Shown: piece after piece, positions 50,495-61,100 of the stretch
Layout: each line of letters begins with the position of its first letter
Numbering within the stretch: the stretch's first letter is position 1
From: Planctomycetota bacterium
GTDB lineage: Bacteria > Planctomycetota > Planctomycetia > Planctomycetales > Planctomycetaceae
Reading direction: 5' to 3'
Length of the DNA: 64,000 nt
Assembly: GCA_027623235.1 (NCBI GenBank)
Contig: JAQBVJ010000024.1
Location: 1 to 64,000 of the forward strand
Notes under the pieces: model-generated
What the model was told of the DNA's origin: nothing
Databases searched by the model: none
Seen by the model: the letters and a program-made list of their open reading frames with translations, nothing else
Position numbers and translations under genes: made by a program

Positions 50495-51055
50495 TTAAAT
50501 CCCGACGCAAAGTTTCAGGATGTAGAAATACACGACGCTGAGGAGCGCGCCGGCCGGGATGGTAATGGCCCAACTGGCAAAGATGTTTCGCATCGTTTTC
50601 AAATTGAGAGCTCCGATGCCTCGAGCGAAGCCGACTCCCAGAACGGCTCCGACCAGCGTGTGAGTTGTGGAGACAGGCAGGCCAAACGGCAGCACGGATG
50701 CCAGCAGAATTGTGATGGCCGCGGCGAATTCTGCACAGAAGCCACGGCTGGGAGTGAGCTCGGTGATCTGCTCACCGACCGTCTTGATGACTCGCCAGCC
50801 CCAGGTGGCCAGGCCGGTGACGATACCGACTCCACCAATCGCGAGTGCCCACAGTGGCACACCGGCGTTGAGGCTGACTGTGTTCGTTTGGATTGCCTGC
50901 CAGCCGGCAGACAGCGGCCCCATCGCGTTCGCGACGTCGTTGGCCCCGATGTTCCATGCGGCAAACAGGCCGGTGACGAGAATCATCCCCAGCAGAAAAT
51001 ATTGTGTACCGGTCAGCTCTATCGCAGCCGGCGCAAAGCCCAGAAGATCGATCAT
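50495..51055 (-). CDS. Half-size PiT-family inorganic phosphate transporter
   Basis: 186 residues, where PiT transporters usually exceed 400. The N-terminus ends in FAAWNIGANDVANAMG, the signature style of the first PiT repeat. It runs directly into PLSAGWQAI...VPLWALAIGGVGIVTGL, TWGWRVIKTVGEQITELTPSRGF and LPVSTTHTLVGAVLGVGFARG, which belong to the second repeat. About five hydrophobic segments are present. Only 69 bases separate it from the upstream gene, so the missing half is not simply frameshifted away. Either recombination between the two repeats deleted the middle, or it is a true half-transporter that works as a dimer. Confidence 0.82.
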   Translation of the reverse strand: MIDLLGFAPAAIELTGTQYFLLGMILVTGLFAAWNIGANDVANAMGPLSAGWQAIQTNTVSLNAGVPLWALAIGGVGIVTGLATWGWRVIKTVGEQITELTPSRGFCAEFAAAITILLASVLPFGLPVSTTHTLVGAVLGVGFARGIGALNLKTMRNIFASWAITIPAGALLSVVYFYILKLCVGI

Positions 51056-51124
51056 GGCTACTTATCTCGGATGCCGTCGTGAATCGGGAGGAATGCCACG
51101 TTCGCGGAAAAAGATCGCGACGCG

Positions 51125-51484
51125 CTACTTCATGTCCAGGACCATCGTGATGCTGTCCGCCAGATTCTCGGCTGTGTTGGATAGCTGCGAGAGTGTGTGA
51201 GTCAGTCTCATCCAGAGATGAAACTCCCCCGGAGTCAGTTCGGTGTCACGGGCGTAAATGCCTCGCACGAACTCATGTTCCACAACGTCGACTTCGTGTT
51301 CGGTGAAGGCGACCTGGTGAGCCAGGCTGCGAATCTTTTCTGCTTCGGCACCGCCGAATCCGGTTTCCACCAGTTCGTCGAGTTCGTCAATAATCGATCC
51401 TGCCAGATCGACGCACTTCGCACTCAGGCTGCGAAACTTGCCGAATGATTCTTTGAGGTCGTCGGGGATGCGGATTGCCTTCAT
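51125..51484 (-). CDS. Half-size DUF47 (PhoU-like) partner protein
   Basis: 119 residues, where DUF47/TIGR00153 proteins have about 220. The sequence IPDDLKESFGKFRSLSAKC, IIDELDELVETGFGGAEAEKI and LSQLSNTAENLADSITMVL matches the C-terminal half of the family, a three-helix PhoU-like repeat. An in-frame TAA lies four codons upstream of the ATG, and no N-terminal half is visible further upstream. The start lacks a clear ribosome site. DUF47 genes normally precede PiT genes and modulate the transporter; here both are halved. Confidence 0.75.
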   Translation of the reverse strand: MKAIRIPDDLKESFGKFRSLSAKCVDLAGSIIDELDELVETGFGGAEAEKIRSLAHQVAFTEHEVDVVEHEFVRGIYARDTELTPGEFHLWMRLTHTLSQLSNTAENLADSITMVLDMK

Positions 51485-51670
51485 CGTGAGGTCGTTTTAA
51501 CACCGCCCATGCGGCTTCTTAATGAAGCTTGCAGCATTCGAAAATTGTTCACAGTTCTCAAAAGGTCCGACTCGTCAGGAATTAACTCGAAATTGACAAA
51601 TGGCACGAGTCGATCTAACCACATTTGCGTGAACAGCCCTGAGGTTGCCAGTTTCGTTGCTGTCTTCGCA

Positions 51671-51707
51671 TAAAAAAACGGCCGTCGATTTGGAATCGAC
51701 GACCGTT
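51671..51707 (-). terminator. Rho-independent terminator of the DUF3467 gene
   Basis: On the minus strand, AACGGTCGTCGATT pairs with AATCGACGGCCGTT around a CCA loop, with one G-U pair, and is followed by seven T residues. It starts 24 bases beyond the stop of the gene at 51731-52123. It is one of the clearest terminators in the window. Confidence 0.88.
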
Positions 51708-51730
51708 GATGTGTCGTGCGGCCAGGTGGA

Positions 51731-52123
51731 TTACTGTTTGCGAACTCGGCGACGGACATCCGTCTCGAGAACCCCGAAGGCCTGTTCGTGACGCTGCAGC
51801 GCCATCGACAGAGCACTCAGCAACCTCTTCGCCGTGAAGTGGTTCATGATGATTCGCTGTCCAACGGGAACAGTCACTTCGCCCTGAGCGTACGGGTTCG
51901 GGTTGAGGCCGAGGTCCAGGATCAGCTCTTCTGGAGTGCTCGAAACCCGGCAGAAGTTGGCATAGCCCGCGGAGACATTCGAGTCATCCACGATCAGCGT
52001 CTGCTGAACCTGCTGCCCGGCCGGAGCCGCGGCTGCTGCCGGAGCCTTGGTTGCCGTTGCGGCCCCCTCTGCTGTCGTCGCCACTTCTTCAGTCTTCTTG
52101 TCGTCTGTCTTCTCTTTAGCCAC
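51731..52123 (-). CDS. DUF3467 domain protein
   Basis: 130 residues. After an Ala/Lys-rich low-complexity start (EEVATTAEGAATATKAPAAAA) comes the DUF3467 domain: GYANFCRVSSTPEELILDLGLNP, GQRIIMNHFTAKRLLSALSMAL, HEQAFGVLE. The family is small, widespread and of unknown function. The GTG at 52123 is chosen because AGGGAG lies seven bases upstream; the longer ATG reading to 52207 adds non-matching residues. A strong terminator follows. Confidence 0.82.
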   Translation of the reverse strand: MAKEKTDDKKTEEVATTAEGAATATKAPAAAAAPAGQQVQQTLIVDDSNVSAGYANFCRVSSTPEELILDLGLNPNPYAQGEVTVPVGQRIIMNHFTAKRLLSALSMALQRHEQAFGVLETDVRRRVRKQ

Positions 52124-52489
52124 GTGCTCGCTCCCTGTTTGGAACTGCTCTCGGAGAGCCACTCTTGAAACTGTCGCTCGGCCACAGCTCCGTGTGTGGC
52201 AAACCATCGAACGAACAGGCGGAAAACTAACTGCTATCTGGAAATTGAATCAACGGCAATTTCGACCATTCGCACGTTCGATCCAGTCTTCGTCGTTTAA
52301 ACAGTATGGGAAGGCTGGGTGCTCACTTGTGATCTCCGCGACTCCTGGTTGTCCGGTGTCAATGTTGAACGCACCTGACGGGCAGTGAGACGTCGTAAAT
52401 CTGACGGGGCTCAGCACTTCACTTCACTTCACTTCCTGGACGCCGCCTTGCTGGTTGGACGCCGTCCTGCTGGAAAAGTTCCGGAATCC
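52124..52489. other. Gene-free stretch with simple and short tandem repeats
   Basis: No gene is supported. A pentanucleotide CACTT is repeated four times at 52415-52434. Immediately after it an 18-base unit, TGGACGCCGYCYTGCTGG, occurs twice at 52437-52454 and 52456-52473, with two differences. The repeats lie just beyond the 3' end of the ABC transporter gene. The left part should contain the promoter of the DUF3467 gene. Confidence 0.5.
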
Positions 52490-54481
52490 TTACGCAGCAC
52501 GATCCTGTGCGCTGGCATGGTAGAGCCGCTGATAAATCGGGCTCGATTCCAGCAGGTCACTGTGAGTTCCATCCGCCACGATGCAGCCCTGATCGAGCAC
52601 GACGATCCGAGTCACAAGGTCGAGAAAGGTGTCGTTGATCACGTGGGTGATGATGAAGACGCTGCGGCCTTTCACGAACGACTTCAGGACACGATGAATA
52701 AGCTGCTCACCTTGAGCGTCCACGGCGGATGTGGCTTCATCGAGAATCAGAATCGAAGGATCGCGCACGATGGCTCGCGCGAGGGCGATCCGCTGTCGCT
52801 GGCCACCGGAAATCTTCTGTCCTCTGTCGCCGATTTTCGTGTCAAAGCCGTCCGGAAACTGAGTCACAAACGGAATGACATGAGCCTGCCTCGCTGCTTC
52901 CTCGACGTCTTCCCAGGTGGCGTTGGCTCGACCGTAGCGGATGTTGTCGAAAATCGACTCATCAAACAACAGCGTTTCCTGAGTGACGATGCCGATCTCG
53001 TTACGCAGATCGCGCGTCCTCATCTGGCGAACGTCGATGCCGTCGATTTTGACTGATCCATGATCGGGGTCGTAAAACCGCGGCAGCAGATTAATGAGCG
53101 TGGATTTGCCGGACCCGTTTTCACCGATGACAGCAACGACCTCACCGGCTTTCACTCGCAGGTCGATGTTCCTCAACGCGGGCGGGCGAGCCTCACCGTC
53201 GACGGTCTCGGACTTGTAAGTGAATGAGATGTTTTCGAAGTGAATTTCACTTGAGTGCCGGTTGACGACGCGCGGCATCTCCGGTTCCGGTACTTTGGTT
53301 TGCTGATCGAGGATCGCAAAGATCCGTTCAGACGCCGCCGAAGATCGTTTGATCTCGCTGTAAACCGAAGACAGTTTGCGAACGGAATCCAGCGTTCCCG
53401 CCAGCAGAGCATACAGCGTTGCGAGTTCGGCGATCTGCAGCGGTCCGTCCGAAAGCTGCAACCCAAAGAGGCTGTCCGTCGATCTCAGAACGAGATAGGT
53501 CCCCGGCAAAACAGCAGCCAGGACAGCAACGACACCGATCAGTTCGGTCGTCGGCCGAGTCAGCGCGCTGACTCGAACGACTTTCATGGATTTCTCGTAG
53601 TACTCTTTGTTGGCGCGATGAAACTTCTGGCGATGCTTCCGTTCCCTGGCGAACGCGAACACGACTTTGATCGAATCAAAGGTCTCCGACAGGCACTTGA
53701 AGATGCCGGTCATGCTCTCCAGCGTGCCGTGAGATGCTCGTTTGAGCGACTTGCCGAATCGGTGAAACACGAAACCGATGCACGGCACGACGAGCAGCGT
53801 CAGCAGTGTCAGTCGCCAGTTGAAGAAAAACGCAAACGCGATGCAGCCGCCGGCTTTCAGTGGCTCGCGAATCAATCGGACAAGAAGCGTCTTCAGGCCG
53901 ACCGAAAGAATCTCGACGTCGTTCGTCATCCGCGACATCAGATTCGAAGTGCCATTCGCCGCGAGTGTCTGGTAGTCGAGACTCAGCGCGCGGCGCAGCA
54001 GGGCCTGCCGGATATTGATGACCGTTCGATTGACCACACTGCCGACCAGAACCTCCTGGCCGTAAATGAAGAAGCCCTTCAGAAACGTTGCCAGGATGAG
54101 GCCGCCCAGGATCAATGCGATCGTGTTGAAATTGTCGCGAGGTACCCAGGGCAACACGTGATCGCGAATCCGCTGGAGCTTCAGCAGTTTCTCAGCCGCA
54201 GCGCTCTGGTCGGCCTGAGCGTGAGCCAGTCGTGCGTGGTCGTCTTTCGCCAGATCCCTCATTGCCTCCTTGCGAGCGTCGATTTCCGTCTCCGCCTCGC
54301 CGATCTGTTGTGTGATCTGATCATGGATGCTCTCTTTGTTAAAAAGCACCTGAACGATCGGCATGACCGCTGAGAGATTCGCGGCCCACAAAAACGAAAT
54401 TCCACACGCACACAGAACCGACAGCACGATGTGCTTGCGATACGGCCAGAGATAAGGCAAAACGCGAGAGAGAGTATCCAC
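52490..54481 (-). CDS. ABC transporter, fused permease-ATPase (MsbA-like)
   Basis: 663 residues. Six-helix exporter domain ([19 protein letters not shown] start; a long charged helical insert [20 protein letters not shown] near 70-115 before helix 2) and a nucleotide-binding domain with Walker [10 protein letters not shown], signature [14 protein letters not shown] and Walker [13 protein letters not shown]. This resembles lipid A/glycolipid flippases or drug exporters. The insert between the first helices is longer than in MsbA. It is divergent from hemL. Confidence 0.93.
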   Translation of the reverse strand: MDTLSRVLPYLWPYRKHIVLSVLCACGISFLWAANLSAVMPIVQVLFNKESIHDQITQQIGEAETEIDARKEAMRDLAKDDHARLAHAQADQSAAAEKLLKLQRIRDHVLPWVPRDNFNTIALILGGLILATFLKGFFIYGQEVLVGSVVNRTVINIRQALLRRALSLDYQTLAANGTSNLMSRMTNDVEILSVGLKTLLVRLIREPLKAGGCIAFAFFFNWRLTLLTLLVVPCIGFVFHRFGKSLKRASHGTLESMTGIFKCLSETFDSIKVVFAFARERKHRQKFHRANKEYYEKSMKVVRVSALTRPTTELIGVVAVLAAVLPGTYLVLRSTDSLFGLQLSDGPLQIAELATLYALLAGTLDSVRKLSSVYSEIKRSSAASERIFAILDQQTKVPEPEMPRVVNRHSSEIHFENISFTYKSETVDGEARPPALRNIDLRVKAGEVVAVIGENGSGKSTLINLLPRFYDPDHGSVKIDGIDVRQMRTRDLRNEIGIVTQETLLFDESIFDNIRYGRANATWEDVEEAARQAHVIPFVTQFPDGFDTKIGDRGQKISGGQRQRIALARAIVRDPSILILDEATSAVDAQGEQLIHRVLKSFVKGRSVFIITHVINDTFLDLVTRIVVLDQGCIVADGTHSDLLESSPIYQRLYHASAQDRAA

Positions 54482-54695
54482 GACCCGACTCCGCCTCCGT
54501 GCGGATTGTGTAAAACGAGCACCGGGACGCTGCGCTTCACGGGCAGCGTCCCTGCTGACAGGGGCGGGATTAAACGGGCGAACCCGAAACGTGTCCAGAC
54601 GAGTTCCCGGTCCCTCGCGTCACTCCGGCAGGTTCGGTAGAACCTCGGAAGAACATTCAATCTGGACTCTAACATTCGCTTTCGAGAGACCTGTG

Positions 54696-55988
54696 ATGAC
54701 CATTAGTCGAGAAAAGAGCATCGCCCACTTTGAGCGGGCACAGCGAATTATCCCGGGCGGAGTGAACAGCCCGGCGCGGGCCTTCGGGGCCGTCGGGGGC
54801 AGCCCGCTGATCATTGACCGCGGCGAGGGGGCTTATCTTTACGACATTGATGGGAACCAGCTGATCGACTTTGTCGGCTCGTGGGGACCGCATATTCTCG
54901 GGCATCAGCATCCCAAAGTGGTTGCCGCAATTCAGGAGGCGCTCAAAAAGGGGACGAGTTTCGGAGCCCCGTGCGAGCTCGAAACGGAACTTGCGCAGAT
55001 CGTCGTCGACGCCGTGCCGTCCATCGAAAAAGTCCGCATGGTCAACTCGGGCACAGAGGCCACGATGAGTGCCATTCGACTGGCGCGAGGATTCACCGGC
55101 CTCGACAAGATCATCAAATTTTCCGGCTGCTACCACGGGCACGTCGACAGCCTGCTTGTCCAGGCCGGCAGCGGGGCATTGACGCTTGGCGTTCCGTCGA
55201 GTCCCGGTGTTCCGGCTGGCTGCACAGAGGACACGATCGTCGTCAACTTCAACGATGTGAGGGCACTTTCCGCCGCGTTTGACAAAGCCGGCAGCGAGCT
55301 GGCGGCGATCATCCTCGAACCCGTCGTCGGCAACATGGGCTGCGTTCCGCCCGAGCCGGGCTTCCTCGAAGCCTGCCGCGAGCTCTGCACGAAGCACGAT
55401 ACGTTGCTCATCTTTGACGAGGTCATGACGGGTTTCCGCGTCGCGTACGGGGGAGCTCAGAGCCGCTTCGGAGTCACGCCGGACCTCACAACGCTCGGCA
55501 AAATCATCGGCGGCGGCATGCCCGTTGGAGCGTACGGCGGCCGAGCCGACATCATGGATGCCGTCTCGCCAGTCGGACCGGTTTACCAGGCGGGCACGCT
55601 TGCAGGAAATCCACTTTCGATGGCGTGTGGAATCGCGACGCTCTCGATTCTCCGCGACGAGGATCCGTACGAGCAACTGGAGACGCAGTCCGCGCGGCTG
55701 TGCGAGGGACTCAGCGAGGCCGCTTCGGCAGCGGGTCTCGCCACCACGCTCAACCGGGTCGGCAGCATGTTCACGCTGTTCTTCAACCCGGACCGGGTGG
55801 TCAGCATGGTCGAATCCGGCCGGAACGACACCAGAAAGTTTGCGGCCTACCACTGCGGCATGCTCGATCGAGGTGTCTACCTGCCGTGCAGTCAGTTTGA
55901 GGCGAACTTCGTCTCGGCCGCTCACACCGATGCAGACATCGACAGGACAATCGCCGCGGCAAAAGAGACACTCAACAGTCTCGCGTAA
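54696..55988 (+). CDS. hemL: Glutamate-1-semialdehyde 2,1-aminomutase
   Basis: 430 residues, full length. PLP-enzyme features: [51 protein letters not shown], the PLP-binding Lys in [18 protein letters not shown], and [15 protein letters not shown]. It makes 5-aminolevulinate for heme. The ATG at 54696 gives the standard N-terminus [15 protein letters not shown] with GAGAG upstream; a longer frame to 54591 is unsupported. Confidence 0.97.
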   Translation: MTISREKSIAHFERAQRIIPGGVNSPARAFGAVGGSPLIIDRGEGAYLYDIDGNQLIDFVGSWGPHILGHQHPKVVAAIQEALKKGTSFGAPCELETELAQIVVDAVPSIEKVRMVNSGTEATMSAIRLARGFTGLDKIIKFSGCYHGHVDSLLVQAGSGALTLGVPSSPGVPAGCTEDTIVVNFNDVRALSAAFDKAGSELAAIILEPVVGNMGCVPPEPGFLEACRELCTKHDTLLIFDEVMTGFRVAYGGAQSRFGVTPDLTTLGKIIGGGMPVGAYGGRADIMDAVSPVGPVYQAGTLAGNPLSMACGIATLSILRDEDPYEQLETQSARLCEGLSEAASAAGLATTLNRVGSMFTLFFNPDRVVSMVESGRNDTRKFAAYHCGMLDRGVYLPCSQFEANFVSAAHTDADIDRTIAAAKETLNSLA

Positions 55989-55994
55989 CCGCGA

Positions 55995-56207
55995 TCACTG
56001 GACCGCGGGAGAAGATTTACCATTGGAAACCGCGTGATCGGCGGCTCCGTGTGCATCGCATTGTTCTGCCTTCGTGCCGGGGTCAATGATCCGGTCAGTC
56101 ACTTCGGCACGCCGCATGTTGAACATCTCGGCCAGCTTACGCACGTCATGCCCCACCGATTGGGACATCGCATTGCGCACACGACGCACTTCGCTATAAC
56201 TATCCAT
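55995..56207 (-). CDS. Small protein downstream of PIN toxin, probable antitoxin
   Basis: 70 residues beginning MDSYSEVRRVRNAMSQSVGHDVRKLAEMF. This matches the pattern of small proteins (VxEVRxIRxE...DLxxL) commonly encoded right after PIN-domain toxins. Its ATG overlaps the toxin stop by eight bases (ATGGATAG). No DNA-binding domain is evident. An antitoxin role is inferred from context. The last 25 residues look unstructured. Confidence 0.65.
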   Translation of the reverse strand: MDSYSEVRRVRNAMSQSVGHDVRKLAEMFNMRRAEVTDRIIDPGTKAEQCDAHGAADHAVSNGKSSPAVQ

Positions 56208-56685
56208 CGTTTTCGTCCTCATTCAGAAGTTCAAGAGGCGTCACTAAAGCTGGATTACCCAACCCAAGGATACCATTTACCCGCCGGATGTGTCCGAATT
56301 TATTGGCGTTCGCGATGTGCTGACAGTTCCATGTCACGAGGAAATCGCAGCGATGAAATGACGCAACCGCCAGGTGAAAGGCATCACCTCCCGGATTGTT
56401 CGGCATCACATGATTCGCGATATAGGCTTCTACCGCTTCGATTACGGCATCGTTCACGTCAAGCAGGGGAAGCCGAGAAGCCAATGCAAGCATGTCGGCC
56501 TTGTTTGGGAAATCACCAGCCATGAGTTCAGATTCAACGGCAAGGCTGGTCACAAGTTCGTCTGAAGAATCCAGCGCAGCATCGAGCCAACGTCGTGTCC
56601 AGTTCTGGCGTGCAATCATCTCGGGCTCGGTCCGAGCATTGTAGTAGAAGCTCACCACTGTCGTTTCGATATAGATTCTCGCCAT
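56200..56685 (-). CDS. PIN-domain ribonuclease toxin (VapC-like)
   Basis: 161 residues. PIN fold: RIYIETTVVSFYY at the N-terminus (Glu in place of the usual first Asp, a known variant), SLAVESELMAGD with the second acid, GGDAFHLAVASFHRCDFLVTWNC with the third acidic residues, and HIANANKF. VapC-type toxins cleave tRNA or rRNA. The toxin precedes the small partner gene, the reverse of classic vapBC order. The start at 56685 is five codons inside the longest frame. Confidence 0.82.
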   Translation of the reverse strand: MARIYIETTVVSFYYNARTEPEMIARQNWTRRWLDAALDSSDELVTSLAVESELMAGDFPNKADMLALASRLPLLDVNDAVIEAVEAYIANHVMPNNPGGDAFHLAVASFHRCDFLVTWNCQHIANANKFGHIRRVNGILGLGNPALVTPLELLNEDENDG

Positions 56686-56825
56686 CGGGTGGACTTTCAA
56701 GTTTCAATGGCAGAACGACCGCGTGCACCGGGCGGCGAGCGACCCGGAACTGTGGAAAGCGGGTTGCTCCGCCGCTCCAGTGCAACGGCTGTGTTCGAGG
56801 CCTGACTTGCAGAGTCGGCGACGAC

Positions 56826-58046
56826 CTACGGCAACTCATCCGGCAGTCGTTGGGAATTCTCGTCAAACACCGTCGAGATCGTTGCCGAGTCCATCAGTTT
56901 TTTGACGACCGCTTCGGCAGCCGATGTCCGGGATTCGTTGACGAGTTTCGTGTTGATCGCGTTCTGGACATCTTCGAACGGTGTGTAGCCACCGCCCTGT
57001 CGTTCCAGGACTTTTACGAGCACGTACGCCGACGGGGTCTCCAGCACCTGACTGATTGTGCCAACCGGAATCTGCCACAGAGCCTTGTCGACGTTTTCCT
57101 CGGCCAGGCTGTCGGGCGCGGTCCAGTCCCAGACTCCGCTGTCTGCCTTGCGAGGGCCATCGGAAAACTCTCTGGCCACGTCACCAAACTCTTCACCATT
57201 TCTCAATACGGCGACCACCTGCTGCATCTTTCTGGCTGCATCCGCTTTGCCGCCTGATTTATCGAAGCTGATTCGAATCTGCTGCCACCGGGTTTCGGCT
57301 TTGATGGCGTACTGGTCGCGGTTTTCGTTGTACCAGTCGAGCAGTTCCTGGCGGCTGAACTGCATTTTCGCGTCAGCATTTTTGCCGATGTAGAACATCG
57401 CCATCTGTCGCGCCTCGAAGTTGCCTCTGAGTGTTGCCAGATCGACGCCTTCCCGTTCAAGAGCCTGCTCCAGTTCGAACCGGGTTCCCACGTTGGCTTG
57501 TTTCTTGAGTCGTTCAACTTCCTCTTTGAATGCTCCAGCCAGCTGCCCATTGAGCTGCTCGAGTTGCTCTTTGTCGATGCTCTCGCGAAGAGCACTCACC
57601 AGAACGGCTTTCTCAATGTGCGGCTGCAGGTTTTCCTGAATGAGCTTTGCTTTGAGCCGATTCAGCTGCTCGGGTGTCAGCTGTTGCTCAGCCTGCCGGA
57701 GGTTGAGCGTGAACGGATCCAGGACGTCGCCAGCGAAGATCGGGATCGTATTATTCACCCGTGCCACTTCTGTGGCCCCGTCGAACTCGATGAATTCCTT
57801 GTTCGGGCTGAACTCAGTGAGCGCGATGTCGGAGCCCAGTCGCGGCGCTGATTCCGACCCGCCGAGGCTGACCTGGGCCTTTCCAGGAGATTCCTGGCGC
57901 GCATTCGGCCGTCGCGGTGGAGCGGTTTCCGTCGGCTCGTCGCGTTTCGACCACAGCTCCTGGAACTTCGACTTCGGCGATCGACATCCGGAAACGAAGA
58001 GAGGCGAAACGAGCAGCGAAAGAACGAGGAGGGTTCGAAGGCCCAT
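56826..58046 (-). CDS. Lipoprotein peptidyl-prolyl cis-trans isomerase (SurA/PpiC type)
   Basis: 406 residues with a lipoprotein signal peptide: LLVSPLFVSGC, Cys21 being the lipidated residue. A SurA-like helical domain (about 130-240) precedes a parvulin PPIase domain (about 250-350: WQQIRISFD, FGDVAREFSDGPRKADSGVWDW, VGTISQVLETPSAYVLVKVLERQ) and a final helix (FEDVQNAINTKLVNE). It probably folds exported or outer-membrane proteins. It lies downstream of mfd on the same strand, 118 bases away. Confidence 0.9.
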   Translation of the reverse strand: MGLRTLLVLSLLVSPLFVSGCRSPKSKFQELWSKRDEPTETAPPRRPNARQESPGKAQVSLGGSESAPRLGSDIALTEFSPNKEFIEFDGATEVARVNNTIPIFAGDVLDPFTLNLRQAEQQLTPEQLNRLKAKLIQENLQPHIEKAVLVSALRESIDKEQLEQLNGQLAGAFKEEVERLKKQANVGTRFELEQALEREGVDLATLRGNFEARQMAMFYIGKNADAKMQFSRQELLDWYNENRDQYAIKAETRWQQIRISFDKSGGKADAARKMQQVVAVLRNGEEFGDVAREFSDGPRKADSGVWDWTAPDSLAEENVDKALWQIPVGTISQVLETPSAYVLVKVLERQGGGYTPFEDVQNAINTKLVNESRTSAAEAVVKKLMDSATISTVFDENSQRLPDELP

Positions 58047-58164
58047 GGTTCTGCATCCATTCAGAACGAGGTCGTGCCGCCGGGAATCGATGTGAGTCGA
58101 GCAGACGGGTGAGCGCAGAGGGCTCCTGGCAGCACGGTAAGACAGGAGCGGGACTATACCCGCG

Positions 58165-61100
58165 TCACGAAAATGGCTGCAACATCTTTTTCAGCGTGCG
58201 TAACAGCGGGTCCTGCTTCGGGTTGGGGTTCTTCAAAACGAACGCCGCCTGCCGGTGATCCATGATCCGCAGCCGCGATTTCAACCGACTCTTCAGCAGA
58301 TTCATGTACCGCTGTTCGTCATAAGTCAGGTAGATGTAGCCGTCTTCCAGGTGGATTCGAGTCAGTTTCCACAGCCGGGCGAGGATTTGAACTTCCTGCA
58401 GCAGGAGCAGCCGCACCGCGTCCTCGGGGATCGGTCCGAAGCGGTCGCGCAGTTCCGCCTCGAAGTCCCGCAAGGCTTCGACGGTCGGCAGCGCGGTGAG
58501 ACGCCTGTAGACCTCGATCTTGGCTTTGCCGGGCGGAACGTAACTCGACGGGACAAAAACGGTGACTGGCAGGTCGATCGTCACGTGCCGGTCGTCACGC
58601 TGCGGCTCGTTCTTCCGAGCCCGCACGGCACTTTCCAGCAACTGGCAGTAGAGCTCGTAGCCGACCGACGCGATGTGGCCGCTTTGTTCGGTGCCGAGGA
58701 TGTTGCCAGCGCCTCGGATTTCCAGGTCACGCATCGCAATGCGGAAGCCGGCCCCGAGCTCGCTGAATTCCTCGATCGCCTTCAGCCGTTTCGCCGCGGT
58801 CGAGGTGACCGTCTTGCCCTCTTCGAGCAGCAGGTAACAGTACGCCCGGTGTTTGTACCGCCCGACCCGGCCGCGAAGCTGGTGCAGATCGGCGAGGCCG
58901 TAATTGTCGGCCTGGTGGATGAACATCGTGTTCGCGTTGGGAATGTCGACGCCGCTTTCGATGATCGTCGTGGCGAGCAGGACGTCCGTCTCGCGCCGCA
59001 CGAATCGCAGCATCGCCGCCTCCAGATCCTTCGGCGTCATCTGACCGTGCGCGACATCGAACGTCGCTTCGGGCACGATCTGTTTGAGGCGGTCCTCAAA
59101 CTCATGGATGTTGTAAACGCGGTTGTGAACGAAAAAGACCTGCCCGTTGCGGTTCAGCTCGCGCACGATCGCCGAGCGAATGAGCTCCGGATCCCAGCGC
59201 GACAACCGCGTCGTGACCGCGACGCGCTCCTGTGGAGCCGTCGTCAGATTGGAAATGTCCCGAATCCCCAGCAGCGAAAGATGCAGCGTCCGCGGAATCG
59301 GCGTGGCACTCAGGGTGAGCACGTCGACTTCCAGCCGCAGATGCTTCAGCGCCTCCTTGACCTCCACACCGAACCGTTGCTCCTCATCGATGACCAGCAG
59401 GCCGAGGTTCTTAAAACTGACGTCCTTCGAAACCAGACGGTGCGTTCCGATGACGAGATCGACAGTCCCCGCTTTGAGTCCCTCGACAATGTGTTTCTGC
59501 TCTTTCTTCGTGCGAAACCGGGAAAGCGATTCAATCGTGATCGGGAATTCGGCTAACCGTTCGCTGAACGAGTTGTAATGCTGTTCGGCGAGCACCGTTG
59601 TCGGGACGAGGATGGCGACCTGTCGCCCGGCGTCGATCATCTTGAACGCGGCCCGCATCGCGACCTCGGTTTTTCCGTAACCGACGTCGCCGCAGATCAG
59701 CCGGTCCATCGGCCGCGCTTCTTCGAGGTCCTCGCGGCAGTCCTCAATCGCCTTCACCTGGTCCGGCGTTTCCGTGTAGGGAAACGCTGCGGCAAACTCC
59801 TGCATCCAGTGCGAGTCGGGTGGGCACGCGACGCCAGGTTTGCTTTGCCGTTTTGCCTGCAGCAGGATCATGTCGGATGCGAGGTCCGCGACTGCGTCGG
59901 CGACCCTGGCTTTCTTCTTCGACCAGGAAGAACTGCCGACCAGCGACAGTTCCGGCGACGTCTTCTGACCGCCGACGTATTTCTGGACGAGGTGAATCAG
60001 CGAGACGGGCACGTACAGCCGCACCTTGTTTCGAAATTCCAGCTCAAGATGTTCTTCCTTCTCGCCGTCGGTCTCGATCAGCTTCATCCCGTGAAACCGG
60101 CCGATGCCGTGTGAGAGGTGCACGACCAGGTCGCCATCTTTGAGCTCGATAAAACTGTCGAGTGCGCGGCTCTCGACGCGACGCTTTTTCGGCGTGCGGC
60201 GGACTTCGGTTCGACTGAAGAGCTCGTGGTCGCTGAGAATGATCAGTCCCTGCGGCACGAGCCGGAAACCCGCGGACACATGACCGACACAAAGCGTCAC
60301 GCGGTCCTTCAGCTCCGGCGTCTTCTCAGCAAGCAGCTCGCCCAGCCGCTCCACTTCGCCTTCGTTGTGGCACGCGATGAGGACGCGTTCGTTTCGGCCG
60401 ACGGCTTCCTCAAGTTCGCTCAGCACCTCCGCCCGCGGTCCAGAGAACTTTTCAATCGACTCGACCTGAAGATGGCACGGCGTGTCGAATCCGTCGGCCG
60501 CGATCGGCGCGACGATGACGCTCGGCTTCTCCGTGCAGCGGGCAAGCACAGCCTCGACACTGAACAACCCCCGCGGATCTTTCAGCCGCTCGAGATACTG
60601 ACGCCCCTCCGAGGTAATGTCGGACAGCTCACTGAGAACGGACCACGATCGACCTGGGAGAAAATCAAAGAAACTCTCCGCACCGAACCGACTGGACGCC
60701 GCCTGCTTTTCAGCCGGGTCGTTTTTCGATGAGGAATCGTCCGCCTTCACTGGCGAGACGATCGCGATGTCGACCGCGTCGAGTGTCTCGACAGTGCGCT
60801 GACTCTCGACATCGAACTGGCGGATCGACTCGATTTCGTCGCCGAAAAATTCCAGGCGGTACGGGTCCTCCGCGTCCGGGGGGTAGACATCGACGATGCC
60901 GCCTCGAACAGCGAACTCGCCGGGCAGCTGAATCCCCGTGACCTGCTCGAAGCCGCGTTCGGTCAGCCAGGCGCGAAACGCTTCTTCATCAAGTTCGTCG
61001 CCGACCACGAGCCGTCGTGTCCCCGCGGCAATTTCTTCCCGCGCGGGAACGGGCTGCAACAAAGCCGCAATCGTTGCCACAACGACCTTTGGCGGCGCGG

